In this document: positions 1 to 8,431 of the stretch, piece after piece
How the letters are laid out: each line of letters opens with the position of its first letter
Position numbering within the stretch: position 1 is the first letter of the stretch
Assembly (NCBI GenBank): GCA_964388105.1
Contig: CAYLYQ010000007.1
Coordinates: 1 to 60,326 of the forward strand
Direction of reading: 5' to 3'
From: ZC4RG35 sp964388105
GTDB lineage: Bacteria; Actinomycetota; Acidimicrobiia; Spongiisociales; ZC4RG35
Length of the DNA stretch: 60,326 nucleotides
The notes under the pieces: generated by a model
Database searches by the model: none
Seen by the model: only the letters and a program-made list of their open reading frames with translations
What the model was told of the DNA's origin: nothing
Program-made: the position numbers and the translations under genes

Positions 1-2
1 CC

Positions 3-401
3 GACGACCACATCGTCGACACGGTCGAGGAGGCCGAGGCAATCCTGCGGGAACTCTGGTTCGGTTGGTACTCAGCCTTTTACAACCAGGATGAGGACGC
101 CCTGCGGGAAGTCGCGATTCAGGAATCGGAGATCGAGGCCGCTATCTCGAGGTTTGGAGAGCAGACGTTCTCTAAAGCACCCACCCCCAACGTCCTGACA
201 TTCGCCGATACCGAGATCCTTCATTCCGATGAGGCCTGTCTGGCTGTCTGGACCGCGATGACACCCGGATTCTTGACCGTGGCAGGAACGACATCTGGGG
301 TAAACGTCCTGCGTTGGGTTGGGACGCGGTGGAAGTCGTATAGCTATTGGATGTATAGGGGCGACCTGTGGAACGAAGACTGCGGCGTCTTGCTGCAGTG
401 A
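3..401 (+). CDS. hypothetical protein, 5'-truncated at the window edge
   Basis: An open frame runs from the window edge to a TGA at 399-401, leaving 132 residues with no start codon in view. The visible part is rich in aromatic and acidic residues (around WFGWYSAFYNQDEDALREVA) and ends in a Trp/Tyr-rich stretch, KSYSYWMYRGDLWNEDCG. The N-terminal pattern is reminiscent of NTF2/SnoaL-like folds, but this is only an impression and no function is assigned. The next gene starts inside it at 368, a 34-nt overlap that suggests the two are co-transcribed. Confidence 0.55.
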   Translation, partial: DDHIVDTVEEAEAILRELWFGWYSAFYNQDEDALREVAIQESEIEAAISRFGEQTFSKAPTPNVLTFADTEILHSDEACLAVWTAMTPGFLTVAGTTSGVNVLRWVGTRWKSYSYWMYRGDLWNEDCGVLLQ

Positions 402-1207
402 TCGCGGTTGTCGCGCTGATGGTGCCGACGGTTCCGGTTTTCGCTCGGGAGTACATCGCGTGCTGGCGTGAACTCGTATTCGACCCCTTGGCTATGAGAG
501 ATGTTCCTGTCACCAGGTGCAGGTTGGCGGGTGGGGAGATCGTCGAGTTCGCCAGCGACAACGACGTACCCGATCGGCTCTATCCCAACATGGGGTCCGT
601 GGGCGGGGTGGCGTGCTGGTACTACACCTCGCGGGCCAACACGCTTTGGGTGATCGTCTACGTGTACCCGAACGGTGACGCCGACATCGCGGTGCGTTCG
701 GCCGACTCGACGCCGGTGGCCATCGGCCTCTACTCACGCTGCGACTCCGAGCCCGACGAGATCGATCCCACTGAGACGGTTTGGGAGTACGTCCTCTCCT
801 ACATCCATCCCCCACCCACGCCTGACCTCAGCCCCGAGCCCGGTTTCGGCGTGACCGGAATCGACACGTACCTCGGTGTGGAGATCCCCGAGCCTCACGC
901 GGCGGTCCTCTCGGCCGGAGGGCTCGCACTCCAGCTCGAGATCGAAGTCAGCCGGGTCATCGTCCACTGGGGCGACGGGACCATCACCTCGCATCCGGCG
1001 GACGGACCGGCGCTCGTCGCCGGGCCGGACGGACCGGCCGTCCACATGTACGAAAAGAAGATCCCCGAGGCCCAACTGGTCGTCGCCTACTCATGGGCCG
1101 TTCGCTGGCGCCCGGTGGGCTCGGCGTGGATGACCCTCGCGGTCCCCGACACGCTCACCGCGGTCGAGTACCCGGTGTCCGAGATCGTCTCGGTGATTTC
1201 CGGCTGA
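368..1207 (+). CDS. secreted protein of unknown function with a PKD-like C-terminal segment
   Basis: 279 residues from a GTG start. An Arg-rich n-region is followed by a hydrophobic stretch ending AxA-like (VPVFA), a good Sec signal peptide with cleavage near residue 26. The mature part has several Cys residues and a C-terminal segment with HWGDGT followed about 50 residues later by AYSWAVRWRP, which resembles the WGDG...Y pattern of PKD/Ig-like extracellular domains. The start lies within the end of the previous frame, so translational coupling is likely. No enzyme motif was recognised. Confidence 0.7.
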   Translation: MERRLRRLAAVIAVVALMVPTVPVFAREYIACWRELVFDPLAMRDVPVTRCRLAGGEIVEFASDNDVPDRLYPNMGSVGGVACWYYTSRANTLWVIVYVYPNGDADIAVRSADSTPVAIGLYSRCDSEPDEIDPTETVWEYVLSYIHPPPTPDLSPEPGFGVTGIDTYLGVEIPEPHAAVLSAGGLALQLEIEVSRVIVHWGDGTITSHPADGPALVAGPDGPAVHMYEKKIPEAQLVVAYSWAVRWRPVGSAWMTLAVPDTLTAVEYPVSEIVSVISG

Positions 1208-1291
1208 CCTCGGAATTCACCCCCGGTTTGGGGTTGGTGGTGCCTGACCGGTGCGTTAGGGTGCCTAGCTCGCGGAGTCAGCCCCCAAACG

Positions 1292-2026
1292 ATGCGTCAA
1301 CTGAGCCTCCTAGCTTTGGCGATAGCCATTGCGCTCACAGCGGGTCTGGTAGCGGTCTTCGGCGGGCAGCGCTTGGCCGTCGAGACCGATGAACCACCCA
1401 GATTTGTGATGGCGGTGGTCGAGAACTCGACCACCTCTACTTTCGCGATGGTCCTCAACGTCACCGTGGGCATCGACCATGCCGAGATGGAGTCACTCGA
1501 AGCCGTCATCGAGGAGACGACCACCACAACCACCACGGCGCCTACCACCACGACGACAGAGGCAGCCCCGCAGCCGAAGCCAAAGCCCAAGCCAGCCCCT
1601 CCCGTCACCACCACCACAGTCCCCAAGGCTCCCACCACCACTGCCCCCGCCCCCGCCGGCGCGTTCAACTCCTCGTTCGAGGCCGACTTCTACAACCGGA
1701 TCAACTCACTGCGATCGGGAAACGGCCTTGCGCCGCTGTCGCGAAGCGGGCAGCTCGATTCCTACGCCCGGGCGTGGGCAAAACACATGGGAGACACCGG
1801 GGTCTTTGCCCACTCGAACTATCCGACTCAGCTGGTCAACGCTGGCTGGAGTTCTGCTGGAGAGTCGGTGGGCAAGGGTGGCTCAGTGAACTCGATCTTC
1901 GACGCCCTGAAGTCGAGCCGCGGTCATCGGAGCATCATGCTGGGCGCTTTCACGCACGTCGGGGTCGGCGCATGGGTCGACAGCAAGGGCACCATCTGGA
2001 CCGCCCACCTGTTCGCGCAGAGCTGA
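1292..2026 (+). CDS. secreted CAP (SCP/PR1-like) domain protein
   Basis: 244 residues. Residues 1-25 form a hydrophobic signal or anchor, about 70-125 are a low-complexity Thr/Pro/Lys linker, and about 128-244 are a CAP domain. Family features visible are FYNRINSLRSGNGLAPL near the start of the domain, an HSNY segment, GESVGKG, SRGHRSIM and a terminal WTAHLFAQ strand. CAP proteins act outside the cell; in bacteria their biochemical role is mostly unknown. The linker probably spans the cell envelope. It is followed after 3 nt by a convergent dehydrogenase gene. Confidence 0.85.
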   Translation: MRQLSLLALAIAIALTAGLVAVFGGQRLAVETDEPPRFVMAVVENSTTSTFAMVLNVTVGIDHAEMESLEAVIEETTTTTTTAPTTTTTEAAPQPKPKPKPAPPVTTTTVPKAPTTTAPAPAGAFNSSFEADFYNRINSLRSGNGLAPLSRSGQLDSYARAWAKHMGDTGVFAHSNYPTQLVNAGWSSAGESVGKGGSVNSIFDALKSSRGHRSIMLGAFTHVGVGAWVDSKGTIWTAHLFAQS

Positions 2027-2029
2027 GCG

Positions 2030-3394
2030 TCAGCCGACGACGACGGTCTTGATGTTGAGGAATTCCCTCATGCCGAAGTCGGCCAGCTCGCGGCCGTAGC
2101 CGCTCATCTTGATCCCGCCGAACGGAAGCCTCGGGTCGGAGGCGACGAGAGCGTTGACGAAACAGGCCCCCGCGTGCAGGCGGTCACGGGCGATCTGCTC
2201 CCCTCGCTCCAGGTCAGCAGTGAACACGGCCGCACCCAGCCCGAAGTCGCTGTCGTTGGCGATGGCCACTGCCTCGTCGACGCCGGAGGCGCGGATGACC
2301 GCGGCGACGGGGCCGAAGGTCTCCTCGCGGTAAATCGCCATCCCTGGTGCCACATCCGCGATCAAGGTCGGGGGGTAGAAGGCGCCGGGCCCGTCGGGCA
2401 GCTCACCGCCGATGACCACCCGGCCGCCGGCGTCGCGGGTCCGAACCACCTGTTCGTGCAGCTCATCCCTCAGGTCGACCCGGGCCATTGGGCCGAGGGT
2501 CGTCGCGGGATCGTGGGGGTCCCCCATCACCGCCTCCGCGAGCCGTGCCGCCATCAACTCGACGAACTCGTCGTACACGGGCTCCTCGACGATGAACCGC
2601 TTGGCGGCGATGCAGGACTGGCCTCCGTTGATGAGGCGTGAGCTCGCACAGGTGCGAGCGGCGAGGTCGAGGTCGGCGTCGGCCAGCACCAGGTAGGGGT
2701 CGGAACCGCCCAACTCCAAGACTGTCTTCTTGAGGAGACTCCCCGCCTTTTCGGCCACAGCCCGGCCGGCCGGGTCCGAGCCCGTCAGGGTGGCGGCGAC
2801 GACCTTCGGGTGCTCGAGGACGGAGTTGACCCGACTCGACGGGATGACCAGATTGCGGAAGAGGCCATCGGGGAACCCGGCCTCGACGGTGAGCTCATCG
2901 ATGGCGATGGCGCAGCCCATGACGTTTGATGCGTGCTTGAGAAGGCCGGCGTTGCCCGCCATCAGAGCCGGGGCGAGAAAGCGGAACACCTGCCAGAACG
3001 GGAAGTTCCAGGGCATGACGGCGAGCACCACTCCGAGGGGTCGGTAGGCGACATAGCTCTTGATCCGGCCGGCCTCGATCGGGAGGTCGGCGAGGATCCG
3101 CTCCGCCTGCTCCGCATAGTGGCGGCACACCCACGCGCACTTGTCCACCTCGGCGCGGCCTTGGGCGAGGGGCTTGCCCATCTCATCGGCCATGAGCACG
3201 GCGAGCTTCTCGCGGTCACGCTCGAGCAGGTCGGCAAGGGCCAGCATGGGCACCGCACGATCGGCGATGGCGACGGTCTCCCACTCGACCTGGAGCTCGG
3301 CGGCGCGTTCGATATGCCGTTCGGCGTCCGACGGGGTGGTCTCCTCGTACTCGGCAAGGAGACGGCCATCGGTGGGGCTGACGGAAGAGATCAT
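2030..3394 (-). CDS. NAD(P)-dependent aldehyde dehydrogenase, succinate-semialdehyde dehydrogenase-like
   Basis: 454 residues, full length for the GabD-like branch of the ALDH superfamily, which oxidises succinate semialdehyde to succinate in GABA catabolism. Visible landmarks are the cofactor-binding MPWNFPFWQVFR, the general base in LELGGSDPYL, the catalytic Cys in NGGQSCIAAKRF, and EETFGPVAAV near the C-terminus. The length and the PWNFPFWQ form match the short succinate-semialdehyde dehydrogenases rather than the betaine aldehyde type. Exact substrate is inferred. No GABA transaminase is adjacent; a class III aminotransferase lies far away at 42.1 kb. Confidence 0.85.
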   Translation of the reverse strand: MISSVSPTDGRLLAEYEETTPSDAERHIERAAELQVEWETVAIADRAVPMLALADLLERDREKLAVLMADEMGKPLAQGRAEVDKCAWVCRHYAEQAERILADLPIEAGRIKSYVAYRPLGVVLAVMPWNFPFWQVFRFLAPALMAGNAGLLKHASNVMGCAIAIDELTVEAGFPDGLFRNLVIPSSRVNSVLEHPKVVAATLTGSDPAGRAVAEKAGSLLKKTVLELGGSDPYLVLADADLDLAARTCASSRLINGGQSCIAAKRFIVEEPVYDEFVELMAARLAEAVMGDPHDPATTLGPMARVDLRDELHEQVVRTRDAGGRVVIGGELPDGPGAFYPPTLIADVAPGMAIYREETFGPVAAVIRASGVDEAVAIANDSDFGLGAAVFTADLERGEQIARDRLHAGACFVNALVASDPRLPFGGIKMSGYGRELADFGMREFLNIKTVVVG

Positions 3395-3424
3395 GCCCGC
3401 ATTATGGCCCGCCGCGGGCGGGGG

Positions 3425-3787
3425 TCAGCCTTCGGCTTTGGCGTTTTGGTCGATCCGGATCGGCACCCAGAGGTTGAAGCCGAGCTCGTCCTGGCGACTG
3501 GCCTCGGCCCAGGCGTGACCCGAGCAGGCGACTCCGGTGGGGACGATGTAAGTGGCCTTGTTCCCGCAGACGGCGCACTCGGTGGGCAGCTCTTCTGCCT
3601 TGCGCTCGACCGGCTCCGGATAGACCTTCACGGTCGCTTCGAGGTAACGGAGCCAGACATGCCCGCACTTCTCACAGACCGATCGCTCCAGCCCGGCGGT
3701 GGTCGTGGTCAACTGATGCCGGTGCGAGCACCAGCCCAGAAATGGCCTCCCCTTGAACCTCGACACCCAACGCCCCCCTGCGTCCAT
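3425..3787 (-). CDS. small zinc-ribbon-like protein
   Basis: 120 residues. Two Cys clusters are visible: CSH near residue 20 with CEKCGH at about 39-44, and CAVCG at about 71-75. They suggest one or two structural zinc sites. The segment AGLERSVCEKCGHV is almost repeated in the separate small protein at 44276-44500, so both belong to one small family. Its closeness to the dehydrogenase (30 nt) and shared strand allow co-transcription, with this gene upstream. Function unknown; a nucleic-acid or protein-binding role is only a guess. Confidence 0.65.
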   Translation of the reverse strand: MDAGGRWVSRFKGRPFLGWCSHRHQLTTTTAGLERSVCEKCGHVWLRYLEATVKVYPEPVERKAEELPTECAVCGNKATYIVPTGVACSGHAWAEASRQDELGFNLWVPIRIDQNAKAEG

Positions 3788-3847
3788 TCACGCTCCGTGG
3801 TGAAAAGTAGACGCGGAGCGAGACCGACCACAACCTGCGCCGACAGT

Positions 3848-3863
3848 TAGTCAGAAGTGACTA
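3848..3863. terminator. short hairpin after the MFS gene
   Basis: TAGTCA-GAAG-TGACTA forms a perfect 6-bp stem with a GAAG loop, 5 nt beyond the stop codon of the minus-strand MFS gene. There is no U-run, so terminator function is only possible. Confidence 0.3.
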
Positions 3864-3867
3864 GTCC

Positions 3868-5109
3868 CTAGATCTTGGCGGGAGGTGGCGACGGCTCGGT
3901 GACACTGCCGATGAGCGGGTCGCGTCCGAGCCGGGGCAGTGCATATAGGGCTGCGCCGATGAGGGCCACGCCGCCCAGGGCCAGGGCGTAGCGGGGGCCC
4001 AGGTGCTCGCCAAACCACCCCATCAACGGGGCCCCGACCGGAGTGGTCCCGAAGAACGCAACCACGTAGATCCCCATCACCCGTCCTCGCATCGCGGGTT
4101 GGGAGGTGAGCTGGAGGGTCGAGTTCCCCAAGGCGATGAACGTCACGCTGGCGCCGCCCACGATGGCCAGGCTGGCGTAGGCGAGCCAGAGCGTCGGCGC
4201 GACCGCGACGATGAGCTGGAGGGCACCGAATACGAGTCCCGTGCGGGCCAGGGAGGCCGGTGACTGATTGGTCTTCGACGCCACCAGCAGGCCACCGACG
4301 ACGGCCCCGATCCCCATCGCCGACGTCATCGCGGCGAAGGTCTGGGCATCGCCGCCGAAGGTGAAGCGGGCGAACAGCGGCAGGATCACCTGGTACTCGT
4401 AGATGAAGAGGCCGGCGACGGCGAGGAGGATAAGAGGCGTGCGCACCTCCGGAGTCCGCATGGCATAGCGGAAGCCGTCGCGGAGCTGACGGGGGCTCCG
4501 TGCAGAGATGGTGGGCGGGTTGAGCTGGGAGGAGTCCATCACCAACAGCGCGACGATCAGGGAGATGTAAGACAGGCCGTTGATGATGAAGCACCAGCCG
4601 ATACCGACACCCACGATGAGGAAACCGGCGATGGCGGGGCCGACGATGCGGGCGGCGTTGACGAGCGTGCTGTTCAGGCTGACCGCGTTGGTGAGCTGGC
4701 TTCTCCCCACCATTTCCTCCACGAATGTCTGGCGGGCCGGGGTGTCGAAGGCCGCCGAGATGCCGAGTGCGCCAGCGGACACGTAGACGATCCAGAGCTC
4801 GACCGCCCCGGTGAGGACGGCGACACCGAGGCCGATCGCCGATAGGCCGGCCAGCGACTGGCTGAAGTAGAGGATCCTCCGCTTGTCGTGCCTGTCGGCG
4901 ATGAGCCCGCCCATTGGCGCCAGCAGAAGGATGGGGAGGAACTGGAACGCGGTCACGGTCCCGACCGCAGTGCCCGACCCCGTCAACTCGAGGACGAGCC
5001 ACGCCTGGGCGACCCGCTGCATCCAGGTCCCGAGGAGGGAGATGGCCTGTCCGGTGAAGTAGAGCCGAAAGTTGCGGATGGACAGCGATTTGAATGTGGC
5101 CGCCGTCAA
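3868..5109 (-). CDS. MFS transporter, EntS-like exporter family
   Basis: 413 residues from a TTG start with only a weak upstream GGAT element; no ATG is available near it. About 12 hydrophobic segments are readable. The N-terminus, RNFRLYFTGQAISLLGTWMQ, and the ADRHDKRRIL loop after TM2 match the MFS_3 (enterobactin exporter-like) family, which exports small molecules using proton motive force. The substrate cannot be inferred. It is followed on the same strand by the zinc-ribbon protein gene and preceded by a membrane acyltransferase gene 25 nt upstream, so these may form one operon. Confidence 0.85.
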   Translation of the reverse strand: MTAATFKSLSIRNFRLYFTGQAISLLGTWMQRVAQAWLVLELTGSGTAVGTVTAFQFLPILLLAPMGGLIADRHDKRRILYFSQSLAGLSAIGLGVAVLTGAVELWIVYVSAGALGISAAFDTPARQTFVEEMVGRSQLTNAVSLNSTLVNAARIVGPAIAGFLIVGVGIGWCFIINGLSYISLIVALLVMDSSQLNPPTISARSPRQLRDGFRYAMRTPEVRTPLILLAVAGLFIYEYQVILPLFARFTFGGDAQTFAAMTSAMGIGAVVGGLLVASKTNQSPASLARTGLVFGALQLIVAVAPTLWLAYASLAIVGGASVTFIALGNSTLQLTSQPAMRGRVMGIYVVAFFGTTPVGAPLMGWFGEHLGPRYALALGGVALIGAALYALPRLGRDPLIGSVTEPSPPPAKI

Positions 5110-5134
5110 GTCTTATCCATTCCCTATCAGCAGG

Positions 5135-6442
5135 TCATCGTAGGGCCGGCGCCTCGGAGCGCCAGGCGCCGACGATTCCCCCCAGGACCACACCGACCAA
5201 GGGAAGGGTGAGGATGATCCCGTTCATGCCGTGCTCATCAGCGATCCCGATTGCCGCGAGCAGGCCCAGACCCGCGCAGGCGAATGCCACGGCGATCGCC
5301 GGCCGCCACCAAGGCGGGGCCGGGCGAGGGTCGGGGCGGGGGCGCTCGAAGCGGCCCATGGTCGACACGAGGATCGCCGTCACCAGTCCGAGGACGATGA
5401 ACCAGATCGGTCGTGTCAGCCACCACGTGGCGGTCAACGGCTCGATCCCGAAGCCGAAGCCCCCGAGAGCCATCCCGATCCCGATCGCGATGACCATGGC
5501 GGTCAGGTGCCACAGGTAGAGGGTCATGATCTGCACGCTCACCATCACCACGAAAGCCCACGCCAGAGGTCGCCGCATCCACCGTTCCATCAACGGCTCG
5601 GCGACCAGGACGAGGCCTGCCTGGAACATGCCCAGGAAGGCCAGGGTGACCCGCGGCGGGTAGGAGTTGGTCAATTCGGCGGTGTCCAACCCGACCATCG
5701 CGATGGGGTATGGACCGGCCAACACCAGCGCGAGGGTCACGCCCAGCCCGAGGGCCAGCAAGCCCCAGCGTCGCAGCCTGCCCTCCAGCCGCCGGTCCAC
5801 CCAGGCGTAGCCGAGCTGATGAACGGTGCCCCACACGAGGACGTAGTTGAGGAACCCGACCCAGACGACTCCACCCGCAATCGAGACGGCGTCGGCGACG
5901 CCCGCGAGTGCGAAACCGATGGCCACCGACCACCAGCCCAAACGATCCCAGACGGCGAGGAAGACCGGTGCGAGCGTGACTATCACGACATACGCCGCCA
6001 GGAACCATGTCGGGACCAGGGCGACCTGGGACCCGAGCTGCAGTGTCTCCCACGGAAGCCCGGCCTTGAGCGCCAGCCATCCGAGGATCCCCCACACGAG
6101 GAGCAAGGGCACCACGGGGACGATGAGCCGGCGAAGCCTCGCCCGAAGCCAGCCCCCGTACGGCTCGCCGCGCTGCTGCGCCGATCGCCACGATCGAGCG
6201 TTCGAGTATCCGCCCACGAAGAAGAAGACCGGCATCACCTGGAATATCCAGGTCAGGGGGTGGGTCCATTCGGCGAGCACCAGGAGATGCCCCGGCACGA
6301 GTGTGCCGTCCTCGATCGTCACCGCAGCCATGAGCCAGTGACCGAACACGACGACGAGGATGGAGAGGACTCGCATCAGGTCGACGACCCGGTTCCGGTC
6401 GGGCGGGGTTTCGTCGGCGAGACGGCGGGCGGCTGCGAACAC
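5135..6442 (-). CDS. acyltransferase 3 family integral membrane protein
   Basis: 435 residues from a GTG start. Residues about 20-40 carry DLMRVLSILVVVFGHW, the Asp/Arg...His arrangement of the acyltransferase 3 (OafA/NodX-type) family. About ten hydrophobic segments follow, with FFFVGGYSNARSW in the second. Such enzymes acylate sugars, peptidoglycan or lipids using an acyl donor from the cytoplasm. The acceptor here is unknown. The gene is divergent from the ribokinase gene. Confidence 0.85.
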   Translation of the reverse strand: MFAAARRLADETPPDRNRVVDLMRVLSILVVVFGHWLMAAVTIEDGTLVPGHLLVLAEWTHPLTWIFQVMPVFFFVGGYSNARSWRSAQQRGEPYGGWLRARLRRLIVPVVPLLLVWGILGWLALKAGLPWETLQLGSQVALVPTWFLAAYVVIVTLAPVFLAVWDRLGWWSVAIGFALAGVADAVSIAGGVVWVGFLNYVLVWGTVHQLGYAWVDRRLEGRLRRWGLLALGLGVTLALVLAGPYPIAMVGLDTAELTNSYPPRVTLAFLGMFQAGLVLVAEPLMERWMRRPLAWAFVVMVSVQIMTLYLWHLTAMVIAIGIGMALGGFGFGIEPLTATWWLTRPIWFIVLGLVTAILVSTMGRFERPRPDPRPAPPWWRPAIAVAFACAGLGLLAAIGIADEHGMNGIILTLPLVGVVLGGIVGAWRSEAPALR

Positions 6443-6460
6443 GGCGGCAGTCTGGCACCT

Positions 6461-6472
6461 GTATGTTCATAC
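6461..6472. promoter_or_regulatory. short palindrome in the divergent acyltransferase/ribokinase intergenic region
   Basis: GTATG-TT-CATAC is a 5-bp inverted repeat lying 19 bp upstream of the acyltransferase GTG and 67 bp upstream of the ribokinase start. A small symmetric element in a divergent promoter region could be an operator, but it is short enough to arise by chance. Confidence 0.2.
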
Positions 6473-6539
6473 CCATGGCCACCCGGGAGGACGTTCGCGG
6501 CATGCGAGAGCGAACGGCCGGACGCGCCACGGAGGGCGA

Positions 6540-7442
6540 GTGACGGACCGGGTGGTGGTCGTTGGGTCGATCAACTACGACCTGACCGTGTTCACCCCCC
6601 GTCACCCCGTGCCGGGCGAGACCATTCTCGGGACGGTGCACATCGGCGGTCCCGGCGGCAAGGGGGCCAACCAGGCGGTCGCGGCCGCCAGGCTCGGGGC
6701 ATCGGTTTCGATGATCGGAAAGGTCGGCAGTGATGCCGAAGGCCGCGAGATGCGCGACGCCCTCACGAGCGCGGGAGTGGATGACACTGCTGTGGGCGTC
6801 GACGACGAGGCACCCACCGGGCTGGCCGTCATCACGGTCGACTCGGCAGGCCAGAACGCAATCGTGGTCAGCCCGGGTGCCAACAAGGACGTCGATCCCG
6901 ACTGGGTGGAGAGTCACCGGGATCTCGTGGCCGGAGCTGCGGTGTGCCTGGCCCAGTTGGAAGTGCCGGTGGAGTCGGTTCTCGCCGCCGCTCGACTCGC
7001 CGAGGGCACCTTCATCCTCAATGCGGCCCCGGCTCTCGACTTGCCCGCCGAGCTCTGGGGGCTACTCGACATCCTGATCGTCAACACCTCGGAGCTGGAA
7101 GGGCTGACCGGGTCGGCCGACCCGTTCGGGATTGCCGGGATCGAGGGGCCCGCATCGGTGATCGTCACGCTCGGAGCGGACGGTGCGGTCTTCTCGGAGG
7201 ACGGGGCGTTGTACAGGTGCCGGGCACCGGAGGTGAAGGTGGTCGACACCACCGGCGCGGGTGACGCCTTCTGCGGCGCACTGGCCGCTTCTCTCGCCTC
7301 GGGAGCGACCTTGAGCGACAGCGTCCGCCGGGCGGTGGCGGCCGGCTCGGCGGCCACGACCCGAGAGGGTGCCCAGGCGCTCCCGCCGGCGGCCGAGCTC
7401 TCGACATTGCTCGAAAAGACCGGGCCGGTCGAGGCCGTCTGA
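6540..7442 (+). CDS. rbsK: ribokinase (PfkB family)
   Basis: 300 residues. GTG at 6540 was chosen because a GGAGGG element lies 3-8 nt before it and because the product then begins directly with VVVVGSINYDL, as in ribokinases; an in-frame upstream extension is Arg-rich and unconvincing. Motifs are the N-terminal PfkB signature GGPGGKGANQAVAAARLG and the C-terminal DTTGAGDAFCG with the anion hole and catalytic Asp. Ribokinase phosphorylates D-ribose to ribose 5-phosphate. The nucleoside hydrolase gene follows within 20 nt, so ribose freed from nucleosides would be the natural substrate. Confidence 0.92.
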   Translation: MTDRVVVVGSINYDLTVFTPRHPVPGETILGTVHIGGPGGKGANQAVAAARLGASVSMIGKVGSDAEGREMRDALTSAGVDDTAVGVDDEAPTGLAVITVDSAGQNAIVVSPGANKDVDPDWVESHRDLVAGAAVCLAQLEVPVESVLAAARLAEGTFILNAAPALDLPAELWGLLDILIVNTSELEGLTGSADPFGIAGIEGPASVIVTLGADGAVFSEDGALYRCRAPEVKVVDTTGAGDAFCGALAASLASGATLSDSVRRAVAAGSAATTREGAQALPPAAELSTLLEKTGPVEAV

Positions 7443-7458
7443 GCGGGTGGAGGCCGCC

Positions 7459-8415
7459 TTGCCCGAGCTAGCCTCCCGCCCCATCGCACACAAGATCATC
7501 ATCGATACCGACCCCGGGCAGGACGACGCGGTTGCCATCCTGACAGCCCTCGCCTCCCCCGAGGAATTGGAGATCCTGGCGATCACGGCGGTGGCCGGAA
7601 ACGTCCCCCTGCCGTTGACCCTTCAGAACTCTCTGGCTCTGGTCGAACTGGGCAACCGGACCGACATCCCGGTCTACCGGGGCGCCCCCCGCCCCATGGT
7701 CAAGGAGCTCGTGACCGCGGAGTACGTGCACGGCCCGACCGGGCTCGACGGCGCCGACCTGCCGCCCCCCTCGCTCCAGCCCGGCGACGGGAACGCGGTC
7801 GACCGAATCATCGAGCTGGTCATGACTCACGATGACGTGACCCTCTGCACCCTGGGCCCGCTGACCAACGTCGGCCTGGCACTCGTGTTGGCGCCGGAGA
7901 TAGCGCCCAGGATCAAGCAGCTCGTGATGATGGGCGGCGGCTTCTTCGAGGGCGGAAACACGACCCCAGCCGCGGAGTTCAACGTCTTCGTCGACCCCCA
8001 TGCCGCGCACCTGGTGTTCACCTCGGGCATCCCGGTCGTGATGATGCCTCTCGACGTCACGCACAAGGCACTGGCGACTCCGGACCGGCTGCGGCGGTTC
8101 AAGGACATGGGAACGCGTCCCGGGGACGCCGTGCACGGAATGCTCGACTTCTACGACCGTTGGGACATGGAGAAGTACGGCACGCCCGGCGCCCCGATCC
8201 ACGACGCCTGCGTGATCGCCTATCTCCTCGAGCCCGACATGTTCGGCGGCAAGAACGTCTTCGTCGAGATCGACACCGCTCCGGGCCCCACCCAGGGAAT
8301 GACGGTCGTCGACTGGTGGGGCGTCACCGGGCATCAGCCGAATTGCACCGTCATGAACGAGATCGACGCCGACCGGTTCTTCGACCTGCTGGTCGACCGC
8401 ATCGGCCGGCTCTGA
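7459..8415 (+). CDS. inosine-uridine-preferring nucleoside hydrolase family protein
   Basis: 318 residues. TTG at 7459 has GGAGG at 7449-7453 with 5-nt spacing; GTG at 7447 is the alternative. The N-terminal IIIDTDPGQDDAVA carries the Asp cluster that binds Ca2+ and the ribose hydroxyls. The late HDACVIAYLL supplies the His/Asp pair typical of the IunH fold. The enzyme splits ribonucleosides to base and ribose. It sits directly after ribokinase, which makes a two-step nucleoside salvage unit. The exact base preference cannot be read from sequence. Confidence 0.9.
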   Translation: MPELASRPIAHKIIIDTDPGQDDAVAILTALASPEELEILAITAVAGNVPLPLTLQNSLALVELGNRTDIPVYRGAPRPMVKELVTAEYVHGPTGLDGADLPPPSLQPGDGNAVDRIIELVMTHDDVTLCTLGPLTNVGLALVLAPEIAPRIKQLVMMGGGFFEGGNTTPAAEFNVFVDPHAAHLVFTSGIPVVMMPLDVTHKALATPDRLRRFKDMGTRPGDAVHGMLDFYDRWDMEKYGTPGAPIHDACVIAYLLEPDMFGGKNVFVEIDTAPGPTQGMTVVDWWGVTGHQPNCTVMNEIDADRFFDLLVDRIGRL

Positions 8416-8431
8416 ACACCAAGGAGTCTCC

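Noticed and set aside
6360..6539. 60-codon N-terminal extension of ribokinase
   Set aside because: Arg/His-rich, crosses the divergent acyltransferase start, and the GTG at 6540 has a proper SD.
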